Of a DNA stretch of 64,000 bases, positions 54,661-63,482 are shown piece after piece. Origin of the DNA: Sphingomonas sp. IC-11. GTDB taxonomy: Bacteria > Pseudomonadota > Alphaproteobacteria > Sphingomonadales > Sphingomonadaceae. The position numbers were made by a program, and so were the translations under genes. A model generated the notes under the pieces. That model did not search any database, was not told the DNA's origin, and was given only the letters and a program-made list of their open reading frames with translations. Position 1 is the first letter of the stretch. Each line of letters begins with the position of its first letter. The stretch lies in the NCBI RefSeq assembly GCF_021043365.1, contig NZ_JAJNDU010000001.1, positions 1,326,164-1,390,163 on the forward strand, given 5' to 3'.

Positions 54661-56105
54661 GCGGCGGCAACGTTCTCCTCGTCGATGACGACGACGCGAT
54701 CCGCACGGTGGTCGCCCATGCGCTGCGCCGTGCCGGTCACCGCGTTAGAACGGCAGCAAGTGTTGCCGATCTGGACCGCGAGCTCCAGCAGAGCGTACCC
54801 GACGTCTTGCTAACCGATGTCGTGCTTCCTGACGGCGACGGCATCGAGATAGCCGCACGCCTGAACGCGGTGTCACCGGAGGTGCCGGTGATCGTCCTTT
54901 CAGCGCGCAACACCTTGACCACAGCGGTGCGTGCGAACGAAGCAGGGGCCTATGATTACCTGCCCAAGCCGTTTGACCTCGACACTCTGACACGAACGGT
55001 TGCCGCCGCCCTGGGCCGACGCGGCGCAAGCCTGCCCTCGCAAGTAGAGGATGAGGATAAGAGCCTGCCCCTGATCGGGCGATCACCCGCGATGCAGGAA
55101 GTCTATCGCGTGATCGCACGGGTGGTTTCCAACGACCTCACGGTGCTCGTGTCCGGTGAATCTGGGACGGGAAAGGAACTGGTCGCTCGCGCGATCCACG
55201 ATCTTGGGCACCGTCGCACGGCGCCCTTCGTGGCGATCAACATGGCGGCAATCCCGCGCGAACTGATCGAAGCGGAGCTGTTCGGCCACGAGCGCGGGGC
55301 GTTCACGGGTGCGGCCCAGCGCACGGCTGGCCGATTTGAGCAAGCGGCAGGCGGAACGCTGTTCCTGGATGAGATTGGAGACATGCCGACAGAGGCGCAA
55401 ACGCGGCTTCTCCGCGTTCTTCAATCGGGAGAATTTACCACCGTGGGCGGTGCCCGCACGATACGCGCCGACGTTCGCATCGTTGCCGCCACCAATCGGG
55501 ATCTTCAGCAGGCCGTCGCGACCGGGCAGTTCCGTGAAGATCTCTACTATCGCCTGAACGTGGTGCCGATTGCTTTACCCGCGCTGCGGGAGCGCAAGGG
55601 CGATATCGCCATGCTGGCGCGGCATTTCCTGGAGCGCGCCGCGGAGTCTGGCCTGCCGCGCAAGACCCTAGATGAGGACGCAGTAAGCGCACTGGAGCAA
55701 CACGATTGGCCCGGGAATGTCAGGCAGCTCGAAAACCTGATGCGGCGTCTGGCGGCGCTGTCCCGTGATGACCGGATCTCGTCGTCTGAGCTTGCCGCGA
55801 TGTTGGGTTCTGGCCAGCACGTTGCCTGCCCGGTGCCGGATGACGAAAGGCTGAGCACAGCAGTGCGTGCCTATCTCGAACGACTAGCGCGGTTAGAACC
55901 GACCGCGCTGGATAACGGAACCCTCTACGATCGGCTGCTCGCCGAAGTTGAGCGGCCGTTGATCGAGACAATGCTGGCCCGCCACGGGGGCAACCAGTTG
56001 CGCGCAGCCCGTGCGATCGGTCTCAACCGCAACACCCTGCGCAAGCGCCTGGACATGCTCGGCATCGATCCGGGGCCTCGACCGCCTGCGCAAGAGTTGC
56101 GGTGA
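54657..56105 (+). CDS. ntrC: Nitrogen regulator NtrC (sigma-54 activator)
   Basis: A 482-residue NtrC. Receiver domain with phosphoacceptor D54 (VLLTDVVLPDGDGIE); AAA+ domain at about 142-380 with Walker A GESGTGKELVARAIH, the sigma-54-contacting GAFTGA loop (HERGAFTGAAQRT), Walker B LFLDEIGDMP and arginine finger region [12 protein letters not shown]; Fis-type DNA-binding helix at the end (NQLRAARAIGLNRNTLRKRLDML). All activator parts are intact, in contrast to NtrX downstream. Activates nitrogen assimilation genes with RpoN. Confidence 0.96.
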   Translation: MSGGNVLLVDDDDAIRTVVAHALRRAGHRVRTAASVADLDRELQQSVPDVLLTDVVLPDGDGIEIAARLNAVSPEVPVIVLSARNTLTTAVRANEAGAYDYLPKPFDLDTLTRTVAAALGRRGASLPSQVEDEDKSLPLIGRSPAMQEVYRVIARVVSNDLTVLVSGESGTGKELVARAIHDLGHRRTAPFVAINMAAIPRELIEAELFGHERGAFTGAAQRTAGRFEQAAGGTLFLDEIGDMPTEAQTRLLRVLQSGEFTTVGGARTIRADVRIVAATNRDLQQAVATGQFREDLYYRLNVVPIALPALRERKGDIAMLARHFLERAAESGLPRKTLDEDAVSALEQHDWPGNVRQLENLMRRLAALSRDDRISSSELAAMLGSGQHVACPVPDDERLSTAVRAYLERLARLEPTALDNGTLYDRLLAEVERPLIETMLARHGGNQLRAARAIGLNRNTLRKRLDMLGIDPGPRPPAQELR

Positions 56106-56157
56106 ACGCCTCAAATATGTGTTTTCTCTGCAACACTCTTGTTGTAGCCTTGCTTCG

Positions 56158-58395
56158 ATGAACGCCGGTTCGGCACCTGGGATTGATCCGGCCTCTGTGC
56201 CGCAGCGCCCGACCGTGACGCTTGTTATGGAAGCAGGCGTGCTAGGGATCGCTGTCGCCATCGCGGTAGCTACCTATTACGTCATTGCGCATACGGGTCG
56301 ACCGGAGGGCTTGATAGCGCCCGGCATCATCGCGCTTCTGCTCGTCGCAAACCTGGTGCCCGGTGTGGCGCTGATGATGCTGCTTGGCCGGCGGATCGCC
56401 CGCCGTCGCGCGGCACGCTCGCCCGTTGGCGGCGAGGGACGGCTGCACGTCAGGCTCGTCGCGCTGTTCTCAAGCCTCGCTGCAGTGCCGATGGTGCTTG
56501 TGACCATCGCCGCGTCGCTTCTCTTCCAATATGGTGTACAGTTCTGGTACTCCGACCGTGCGAGGGGCGTGTTTGAGAACGCCGCGTCCCTGACTCGGAC
56601 GTCGTACAACCAGATCCTTCAGCGCTGGGAAGAAGCCACCGTCACGATGGCGACGGATATCAGCCGCGAATTGGAGGAGCGGGCCATCGATGACCCCCGC
56701 TTTGGGGCGTTCCTGTTCCAGCAAACCTACTTCCGCAGCCTGTCAGAGGCATTGCTGTTTCAGGTGTCGCCAAATGGCGAGCTCCAGACCCTGGCCTTCG
56801 TGAACCCTTACGACCTTGATCTGGCGCGGCAGGTGTCCGCCGATGCCGTCGGGCAGTTGCGACGGGGCCAGCGGAGCGTCGTGACGGTTACCGGTGATCG
56901 TATCCAGACCGTTACGCGCTTGCCTGGCTCTGCAAGGGTGTACCTCTACGCCGCGCGGGTCACCAATCCCAAGGAGATGACCACTCAGACGGAGCGAGCG
57001 GAGGCGGCTCTCGCCAATTACCGCAGCCTGCTGGTGCGCGCGCGGACCTTGCAACTTCAGTTCAATGCCGCCCTGCTACTCCTGTCTCTCTTGATCGTTG
57101 GTGTTGCAGTATGGATCGCCCTCGCTGTTGCTGATCGCCTGGTGCGGCCCGTTGCGGAACTCGTCGATGCCGCGCGACGGGTGGAACGAGGCGATCTTTC
57201 CGCACGGGTTCCGGAAACCCGCGAGCGGGACGAAGTGGGCACCCTGTCTCACGCCTTTAATCGCATGACGGAGCGGTTGGAGGAGCAAAACACGGCGCTT
57301 GTCACCGCGAACTCTCAACTCGACAACCGGCGCGCGCTGATCGAGGCGGTAATGTCGGGCGTGTCCGCTGGCGTGGTGTCGATTGCGCCTGACCGGACTA
57401 TCCGGCTGATCAACAGTTCCGCTCAATCGCTTCTAGGATTGACCGACACTCCGATCGGCCGCCCCCTGGCAGTCGTGGCGCCCGAGCTGAACGCGCTGCT
57501 GGAGGGCACCGCGCGCGAAGCGATCATCCAGCTGAACGCGGCTGGAGAAGCTCGCACCCTTGCAGTCCGGATCGCCCGCGACGGTACTGGCCCGATCCTG
57601 ACATTCGACGACATTACCCAGCAACTGCTCGATCAGCGCCGAGCCGCCTGGTCCGACGTAGCGCGACGGATCGCTCACGAGATCAAGAACCCGCTTACTC
57701 CCATCCAACTCGCGGCCGAGCGACTACAGCGCCGCTACGGCGCCAAGGTAGAGGAGGGGGATACCACTTTCGCTCGCCTGACCGAGACGATCGTTCGCCA
57801 GGTCGGGGACCTCCGCCGGATGGTCGATGAGTTCTCCTCATTCGCTCGAATGCCGAAACCCGAGTTCCGCGAGGAAGCGCTGGTCGACATCGCCCGGCAG
57901 ACGATGTTCCTTCATGAGGTGGCACATGCCGCCATTCACTTCGAGCTCCGGCATGACGAACCTGGCCCCACCTTGGTCTGCGATCGTCGGCAGATCGGCC
58001 AAGCGCTCACCAATATTGTCAAGAACGCCGTCGAAGCGATCGAGGGGACCGGTCGCGGAGCCGGTGAAATCCTGATGGAAGTGGCAGAGGTGGGAGGACG
58101 GGCAGTGATCACCGTGGCAGATGACGGTGTGGGCCTGCCGGCCGAGCGCGACCGTATCGTCGAACCTTACATGACCACACGTGCCCGGGGCACGGGTTTG
58201 GGCCTCGCGATCGTCAAGAAGATCGCAGAAGAACATTTCGGAACGATTTCGTTCGCCGACCGTCCCGAAGGCGGAACGCTCGTGACAATGACTTTCGACA
58301 CAACCATGCTGGCCGGCCTGATCGGCCGGGAAGATGACTCCAGCGACAACGACGGCGGAGAGCTCGCCGCGCTTACCCGAAATCGGACTGCATAA
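56158..58395 (+). CDS. ntrY: Membrane sensor kinase NtrY
   Basis: A 745-residue histidine kinase with four hydrophobic segments (about 25-50, 58-82, 98-125 and 300-325) enclosing a periplasmic part, then HAMP (DRLVRPVAELVDAARRVERGDLSARV), PAS (about 385-490; VMSGVSAGVVSIAPDRTIRLIN), H-box RIAHEIKNPLTPIQLAAERL, N-box LTNIVKNAVEAIEG and G-boxes. The H-box and length are typical. Targets are NtrX and, in some species, NtrC. ATG 56158 is chosen, 52 bases after ntrC; a longer frame overlaps ntrC. Confidence 0.95.
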   Translation: MNAGSAPGIDPASVPQRPTVTLVMEAGVLGIAVAIAVATYYVIAHTGRPEGLIAPGIIALLLVANLVPGVALMMLLGRRIARRRAARSPVGGEGRLHVRLVALFSSLAAVPMVLVTIAASLLFQYGVQFWYSDRARGVFENAASLTRTSYNQILQRWEEATVTMATDISRELEERAIDDPRFGAFLFQQTYFRSLSEALLFQVSPNGELQTLAFVNPYDLDLARQVSADAVGQLRRGQRSVVTVTGDRIQTVTRLPGSARVYLYAARVTNPKEMTTQTERAEAALANYRSLLVRARTLQLQFNAALLLLSLLIVGVAVWIALAVADRLVRPVAELVDAARRVERGDLSARVPETRERDEVGTLSHAFNRMTERLEEQNTALVTANSQLDNRRALIEAVMSGVSAGVVSIAPDRTIRLINSSAQSLLGLTDTPIGRPLAVVAPELNALLEGTAREAIIQLNAAGEARTLAVRIARDGTGPILTFDDITQQLLDQRRAAWSDVARRIAHEIKNPLTPIQLAAERLQRRYGAKVEEGDTTFARLTETIVRQVGDLRRMVDEFSSFARMPKPEFREEALVDIARQTMFLHEVAHAAIHFELRHDEPGPTLVCDRRQIGQALTNIVKNAVEAIEGTGRGAGEILMEVAEVGGRAVITVADDGVGLPAERDRIVEPYMTTRARGTGLGLAIVKKIAEEHFGTISFADRPEGGTLVTMTFDTTMLAGLIGREDDSSDNDGGELAALTRNRTA

Positions 58396-58397
58396 TC

Positions 58398-59768
58398 ATG
58401 GCGCTAGACATCCTCGTCGTCGATGACGAACTTGATATTCGCGAACTGGTATCCGGCGTACTCGAAGACGAAGGATATGAGACACGCAGCGCGGCGGACA
58501 GCGACGCGGCGCTTGAAGCCATCGCAGCGCGCCGCCCCAGCCTCGTCATCCTGGACGTCTGGCTTCAGGGGTCCCGGCTGGATGGACTAGAGCTTCTCGC
58601 CGAAATCAAGCGACGGGATCCGTCCATTGCGGTACTGGTAATCTCCGGGCACGGCAATCTGGACACGGCCGTAGCCGCCATCAGGCAAGGCGCTGCCGAC
58701 TTCATCGAGAAGCCGTTTCAGGCCGAGCGCTTGCTGCTGATGGTGGAGCGCGCGACAGAAACCGAGCGTCTGCGCCGTGAGGTGGCGAGCCTGCGTCTCT
58801 CCGCCGGCCGCGACACGGATCTGACCGGAAGCTCCGGCTCTATCAACACCGTCCGGGCGACGCTGAAGCGGGTGGCCGCAACCGGCAGTCGGGTCATGAT
58901 TGTCGGCCCGGCCGGCGTCGGCAAGGAAGTGGCCGCGCGGCTGCTACATGGCTGGAGCCAGCGCGCGAGCAGCCCCTTTGTCGTGGTCAGCGCCGCCAAC
59001 ATGACCCCGGAGCGAGTGGAAGAAGAATTGTTCGGGGTGGAAGAGGGCGGGGACCTGGTTCGTCCCGGCCTGCTCGAACAGGCACACGGCGGCACGCTGT
59101 TTCTTGATGAAATTGCCGACATGCCGATCACTACGCAAGGTCGCATCCTGCGTGTGCTGACGGACCAGAGTTTCACCCGGGTTGGCGGTACGAGGATCGT
59201 GAAAGTCGACGTTCGCGTGGTGTCAGCCACGGGACGTGATCTGACCCAGGAGATTGCAGAGGGGCGGTTCCGAGAGGATCTGTACTACCGGCTCAACGTT
59301 GTTCCCGTCTCGATCCCGCCGCTGTCGGAGCGGCGCGAGGACATACCTGCGCTGGTGGAGCATTTTGTAGCACACTACGCCGCCGAACGCCGTGTAAGCA
59401 CGCCGGAGGTCGCCACCGACGCCATGGTGGCTCTGCAATCCTACGACTGGCCAGGTAACGTGCGCCAATTGCGCAACGTGGTGGAGCGTACGATCATCCT
59501 CGCGCCGGGTGACCGGATCGGGAGGATCGACGTCGACCTGCTGCCCGCCGAGGTTTTGGGGGATCAGGGCAGCGGCGGCGGTTCCAATACCATCATGGGC
59601 GCGCCGCTCCGCGAAGCGCGTGAAACGTTTGAACGCGAGTATCTGAAGGTTCAGATCCGTCGCTTCTCTGGAAACATTTCGAGGACGGCTACCTTCATCG
59701 GGATGGAACGCTCCGCGCTGCACAGGAAGCTGAAACTACTCGGCATTACGGAAACCAAGGACGATTGA
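58398..59768 (+). CDS. ntrX: Response regulator NtrX (lacking GAFTGA)
   Basis: A 456-residue NtrC-family regulator. The receiver has D9-D10 and phosphoacceptor D53 ([15 protein letters not shown]); the AAA+ domain (about 140-375) has Walker [18 protein letters not shown] and Walker [11 protein letters not shown]. Where activators have ELFGHE-GAFTGA this protein has [15 protein letters not shown], so the sigma-54 contact loop is missing, as reported for several alphaproteobacterial NtrX. The Fis-type end reads [22 protein letters not shown]. It starts two bases after ntrY. Confidence 0.95.
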   Translation: MALDILVVDDELDIRELVSGVLEDEGYETRSAADSDAALEAIAARRPSLVILDVWLQGSRLDGLELLAEIKRRDPSIAVLVISGHGNLDTAVAAIRQGAADFIEKPFQAERLLLMVERATETERLRREVASLRLSAGRDTDLTGSSGSINTVRATLKRVAATGSRVMIVGPAGVGKEVAARLLHGWSQRASSPFVVVSAANMTPERVEEELFGVEEGGDLVRPGLLEQAHGGTLFLDEIADMPITTQGRILRVLTDQSFTRVGGTRIVKVDVRVVSATGRDLTQEIAEGRFREDLYYRLNVVPVSIPPLSERREDIPALVEHFVAHYAAERRVSTPEVATDAMVALQSYDWPGNVRQLRNVVERTIILAPGDRIGRIDVDLLPAEVLGDQGSGGGSNTIMGAPLREARETFEREYLKVQIRRFSGNISRTATFIGMERSALHRKLKLLGITETKDD

Positions 59769-59892
59769 GCCGCTGGACCATAAGCGAGATGGTTCCTACA
59801 TAACGGACAGCGTGCTGCATGAGCCGCAACCCGACGCCGGGCACCGGCGCATCGCGGAGCAAACTCCGCCAAAAAAGAAAGGGCATCGACCA

Positions 59893-60384
59893 ATGGCCGA
59901 CAAGCAAAGCTCCCTGCAGGATCTGTTCCTGAACGCACTGCGAAAATCAAAGACTCCTGTGACGCTGTTCCTGGTGAAGGGCGTCAAGCTCCAGGGCATC
60001 GTGACCTGGTTTGACAATTTTTCGGTGCTGCTTCGTCGCGACGGGCAGAGCCAGCTGATCTACAAGCATGCGATCTCGACAATCATGCCCGGAGCGCAGA
60101 TCGACGTTCAGTCCATTGTTGATCATCTCGGCGAGCAGGGCCGAAAGCAGCCGCTGCTGCAGGAAATCTTCCTGAACGCTGTGCGCAAGTCGGAAGACTC
60201 GGTCACGATGTTCCTCGTGAATGGCGTTATGCTGCAAGGGCAGATCGCGGCGTTCGATCTTTTCTGCATGCTGCTGCAGCGCGATGGCACGTCGCAGCTC
60301 GTATACAAGCATGCAGTTTCCACTATCCAGCCGGCGCGGCCGCTGAATTTGGCGGATGAGACTTCAAGTTCGGAGGAAGATTGA
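59893..60384 (+). CDS. hfq: RNA chaperone Hfq with two tandem Sm domains
   Basis: A 163-residue protein with two complete Hfq domains in tandem. Copy 1 (about 7-66) has [21 protein letters not shown] and [11 protein letters not shown]; copy 2 (about 88-147) has [21 protein letters not shown] and [12 protein letters not shown] 20-residue linker joins them and an acidic tail ([10 protein letters not shown]) ends it. Ordinary Hfq is one such domain and forms hexamers; here three chains would give a six-fold ring. The glutamine of E. coli Hfq at 41 is replaced by N42 in copy 1 and L123 in copy 2, so the copies have diverged. It overlaps hflX by TTGA. Confidence 0.95.
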   Translation: MADKQSSLQDLFLNALRKSKTPVTLFLVKGVKLQGIVTWFDNFSVLLRRDGQSQLIYKHAISTIMPGAQIDVQSIVDHLGEQGRKQPLLQEIFLNAVRKSEDSVTMFLVNGVMLQGQIAAFDLFCMLLQRDGTSQLVYKHAVSTIQPARPLNLADETSSSEED

Positions 60385-61691
60385 GTACAGGTTTCGATCG
60401 CGATCGTGAGGAGTTCGCACGTGGCGCGCGCGCCATCGTCGTTTATCCTGATCTCGGCGGATCGTCGCGCGACGCCGACGCTCGTCTCGAGGAAACGGCT
60501 GGTCTAGCGGCTGCCATTGGTGTGGACGTGGTCGATCGGCAGGCAGTGCGTGTGCGTTCCCCGCGCGCTGCCACACTGATAGGCTCCGGTCAGGTTGAGC
60601 AACTTGGCATCCTTGGGCGACAGGAAGATGCCTCACTGTTCGTCTTCGACGCTGCCTTGTCGCCCATTCAGCAGCGCAATCTGGAAACTGCGCTCGAGGC
60701 CAAGGTGATCGACCGCACTGGCCTTATCCTGGAAATCTTCGGCGAACGCGCAGCCACGGCAGAGGGGCGGCTTCAGGTTGAGTTGGCTCACCTCGATTAC
60801 CAGGCTGGTCGCCTGGTGCGCAGCTGGACCCACCTCGAACGCCAGCGCGGCGGCTTTGGCTTTCTGGGTGGTCCTGGTGAAACACAGATCGAGGCGGACC
60901 GCCGGCTCATTCGCGATCGCATGGCCCGGTTGCGGCGAGAGCTTGATCAAGTCACCCGTACTCGTGGCCTCCACCGGGAACGCCGACAACGCGCGCCTTG
61001 GCCGGTGATTGCACTGGTTGGCTATACGAATGCCGGCAAGTCTACGCTCTTCAACCGGTTGACCGGCGCCCATGTGATGGCCGAGGATCTCCTGTTTGCC
61101 ACACTGGATCCCACGCTTCGGCAGATCAGCCTGCCGGGGATCGACAAAGCGATCCTGTCCGACACAGTGGGCTTTGTATCCGAGCTGCCCACGCAGTTGG
61201 TGGCGGCGTTCAAGGCGACGCTCGAGGAAGTAGTCTCGGCCGATCTGTTGATCCATGTGCGCGACGTGGCCCACCCAGACACGTTGGCGCAAAAGGCAGA
61301 CGTAGAGGCTGTGCTGGCCGAACTCGGCGTGTCGGAGACGACACCGCGCATTGAGGTTTGGAACAAGGTCGACCTGATCGAGCAGGATGCGGGTGAGGAA
61401 ATGCTAAGCGAGGCAGCGCGCCGGGACGACGTGGTCGCCATGTCTGCTTTGCGCGGTGAGGGGGTTGATACGCTCGTTCGGCTGCTCTCCAACCGGTTGA
61501 CCGAGGGTCATCAGCGCTATTCCATCGCCCTCGACATCGGCGATGGTGCGAGTGCCGCATGGCTGCATCAGCACGGCGAAGTGCTCCATCAGTCGGTAGA
61601 TGCCGATCAGGCCATGTATGAAGTGCGCATGTCCCCAAAGGACTACGAGCGCTTCGCGGAACGTACGGGTGGGATCGACGACGCTTCTTAG
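60381..61691 (+). CDS. hflX: Ribosome-associated GTPase HflX
   Basis: A 436-residue HflX. An N-terminal glycine-rich nucleotide-binding region (about 20-195; [60 protein letters not shown]) precedes the G domain with G1 [17 protein letters not shown] (about 211-227), G2 LFATLDPT, G3 [11 protein letters not shown] and G4 NKVD. It splits ribosomes under stress. Start is TTG 60381, overlapping the hfq stop by TTGA; the hfq-hflX pair is widely conserved. Confidence 0.95.
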   Translation: MSTGFDRDREEFARGARAIVVYPDLGGSSRDADARLEETAGLAAAIGVDVVDRQAVRVRSPRAATLIGSGQVEQLGILGRQEDASLFVFDAALSPIQQRNLETALEAKVIDRTGLILEIFGERAATAEGRLQVELAHLDYQAGRLVRSWTHLERQRGGFGFLGGPGETQIEADRRLIRDRMARLRRELDQVTRTRGLHRERRQRAPWPVIALVGYTNAGKSTLFNRLTGAHVMAEDLLFATLDPTLRQISLPGIDKAILSDTVGFVSELPTQLVAAFKATLEEVVSADLLIHVRDVAHPDTLAQKADVEAVLAELGVSETTPRIEVWNKVDLIEQDAGEEMLSEAARRDDVVAMSALRGEGVDTLVRLLSNRLTEGHQRYSIALDIGDGASAAWLHQHGEVLHQSVDADQAMYEVRMSPKDYERFAERTGGIDDAS

Positions 61692-61728
61692 CGGCGTCCA
61701 ATGAGGTCAGCGCGGCAACATACGCACA

Positions 61729-61754
61729 GAGGAGAGTAGGGCGCTACTCTCCTC
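61729..61754. terminator. Perfect 11-bp hairpin between convergent hflX and mazG
   Basis: GAGGAGAGTAG (61729-61739) and CTACTCTCCTC (61744-61754) form a perfect 11-bp stem with loop GGCG. The right arm contains the mazG stop codon (complement of CTA). No T run follows on either strand, so this may be a two-way transcript end or a 3' protecting stem. Confidence 0.55.
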
Positions 61755-62511
61755 GTTCCTGCTGCTTTGCAGCCAACCAGAGCTCCTCTTGATCAGAGAG
61801 ATTGAGGCCGGCGATGGAACCGCCTGCAGCTTTCTCCATAGCCACAAAGCGCCGCTCGAACTTTCCATTCGCGCTTCGCAGTGCAGCTTCTGCATCAACA
61901 CCGAGATGCCGCGCCCAATTCACCACCGCGAACAACAGGTCCCCGACCTCTTCAGCACGTGTCGCGTCGCTCGCCGTTGAGACCTCCTCGAGCTCCTCAT
62001 CGATCTTTGCGCGCGGGCCCGCAGCGTCCGGCCAGTCAAAGCCTACGCGGGCTGCACGCTTTTGAAGTTTCTCAGCACGGAGCAACGCTGGCAGGCCCAA
62101 CGCCACGCCGCTAAGAGCGCCAGCGTCCGACTTTTTAGCACGTTCCTGTGCCTTGATGATCTCCCAAAGGTGATGACCACCTTCCTCGGCATTCCCGAAG
62201 ATATGCGGATGGCGTCGCTCCATCTTCTCGGAAATCGCGTTTGCCACATCATCAAACGTGAACTTTCCAAGCTCCTCCGCGATCTGGCTATGGAAGATCA
62301 CCTGAAGCAGCAGGTCACCTAGCTCGTCCTTGAGGTCACCCAAGTCGCCCCGCGAGCATGCGTCTGCAACTTCGTAAGCTTCTTCAATCGTGTAAGGCGC
62401 GATGGTTTCGAAAGTCTGCTCCCGATCCCACTCACAGCCTGTATCGGGATCACGTAAGCGCGCCATAATGGCCCGCAACCGGATTATGGGGGAGAGCTCC
62501 CGATCATTCAT
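61744..62511 (-). CDS. mazG: Nucleoside triphosphate pyrophosphohydrolase MazG
   Basis: A 255-residue MazG with two tandem MazG domains. The first (about 12-115) has LRDPDTGCEWDREQTFETIAPYTIEEAYEVADAC, with the metal-binding EE-x2-E pattern, and GDLLLQVIFHSQIAEE. The second (about 140-250) has EELEEVSTASDATRAEEVGDLLFAVVNWARHL, again with an ExxE-x12-ExxD type set. It hydrolyses non-canonical or excess NTPs to NMPs. It lies 45 bases downstream of the small membrane gene on the same strand; AT-rich palindromic ATAAT-ATGC-ATTAT lies just upstream. Confidence 0.94.
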   Translation of the reverse strand: MNDRELSPIIRLRAIMARLRDPDTGCEWDREQTFETIAPYTIEEAYEVADACSRGDLGDLKDELGDLLLQVIFHSQIAEELGKFTFDDVANAISEKMERRHPHIFGNAEEGGHHLWEIIKAQERAKKSDAGALSGVALGLPALLRAEKLQKRAARVGFDWPDAAGPRAKIDEELEEVSTASDATRAEEVGDLLFAVVNWARHLGVDAEAALRSANGKFERRFVAMEKAAGGSIAGLNLSDQEELWLAAKQQERGE

Positions 62512-62556
62512 TCACATTCACCGATAATATGCATTATGTTAAGCCTGAGCAAGGTT

Positions 62557-62721
62557 TCAGGAACTCACCAGCAGGACCGCCCCGGTGACTATGGCGAAGA
62601 TCGCCGCCCATATCACAGCGAACCTCACAACTCTGCCAAGTGGCAGCCGCCGGACGAGCAATGCGGACACTGGTAGGACGAGCATCAACAGCAGCAACAG
62701 CGCCGCGGCGCTGTCGTTCAC
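62557..62721 (-). CDS. Very small membrane protein (54 residues), two helices
   Basis: A 54-residue protein, starting at GTG 62721, which overlaps the MBL hydrolase stop by GTGA. It is almost entirely hydrophobic: helix 1 (about 5-23, AALLLLLMLVLPVSALL), a basic loop RRLPLGRVVR and helix 2 (about 33-53, FAVIWAAIFAIVTGAVLLV). The positive loop would lie in the cytosol. The overlap and composition make it a real gene despite its size. I recall similar small proteins beside this hydrolase in sphingomonads, but know no function. Confidence 0.72.
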   Translation of the reverse strand: MNDSAAALLLLLMLVLPVSALLVRRLPLGRVVRFAVIWAAIFAIVTGAVLLVSS

Positions 62722-63482
62722 AGCATGAACTCCTGACCATCAAAACATGGCTCCACACCCGAGGGCAGCTCCGCGAGCAAAGACGCGTAATCCATGGAGT
62801 GATCCATATGGGTCAAAGCAGCGCGCCGCGGCTGTAGCTCGTTGATCCACCCAAGGGCCTGTTCAAGGCTCGGGTGCGTCGGGTGGGTTCGACGACGCAG
62901 CGCGTCGACAATCCATAGATCCAGCCCGCTATAAAGAGAGCGCATCTGCTCCGACATGCCACTGATATCAGTGGCATAACCGAATGCCTTATCATCGGCT
63001 TCGAACCGCAACCCGGCCGAGGTGATCGCCCCATGCGGCTGGTCCACGACCCGCAAGTTGATCGGCCCGACCGTGAACGCGTCGGGAAGCTCGTGGAGTG
63101 ACACCGTAGGCGGATACTCGTCCTGTCCAGCAAAGACGTAGCCGAACATTGTCTTGAGCTTCGCACCGGTATGCCGGCGTGCAAAACCGGTGACTGGCCG
63201 GCCGATCTGGTGATAAATCTGTCGCAAATCGTCGATCCCAAACACGTGATCGGCGTGTTCGTGAGTCCAGATTACCGCATCCACCGTACCGACGCCTGCA
63301 GCCAACAACTGCTGGCGCATGTCCGGTCCCGTGTCGACCAGGATACGGGTACCCTCATGCTCCACCAGAACCGAGACCCGTGTTCGCCGGTTTCGGGGTT
63401 CCGACGGATCGCACAGGCCCCAGTCATTGCCGATCCTCGGCACTCCTGAAGACGTCCCACAGCCGAGGACACGGACCTTCAC
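62718..63482 (-). CDS. MBL fold metallo-hydrolase (PhnP-like)
   Basis: A 254-residue metallo-beta-lactamase fold protein. The metal-binding motif is THEHADHVFGIDD (about 74-86, HxHxDH), with further ligands in TDISGMSE and HMDHSMDY near the C-terminus. MKVRVLGCGTSSGVPRIGNDWG at the start, with CDPSEPRNRRTRVSVLVE, is typical of the PhnP-like phosphodiesterase branch. The substrate is unknown; no phn gene is nearby. GTG 63482 overlaps the tatD stop by GTGA. Confidence 0.9.
   Translation of the reverse strand: MKVRVLGCGTSSGVPRIGNDWGLCDPSEPRNRRTRVSVLVEHEGTRILVDTGPDMRQQLLAAGVGTVDAVIWTHEHADHVFGIDDLRQIYHQIGRPVTGFARRHTGAKLKTMFGYVFAGQDEYPPTVSLHELPDAFTVGPINLRVVDQPHGAITSAGLRFEADDKAFGYATDISGMSEQMRSLYSGLDLWIVDALRRRTHPTHPSLEQALGWINELQPRRAALTHMDHSMDYASLLAELPSGVEPCFDGQEFML

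Noticed and set aside
56131..56144. CAACA-CTCT-TGTTG hairpin upstream of ntrY
   Set aside because: Only five weak pairs; likely chance in the short gap.
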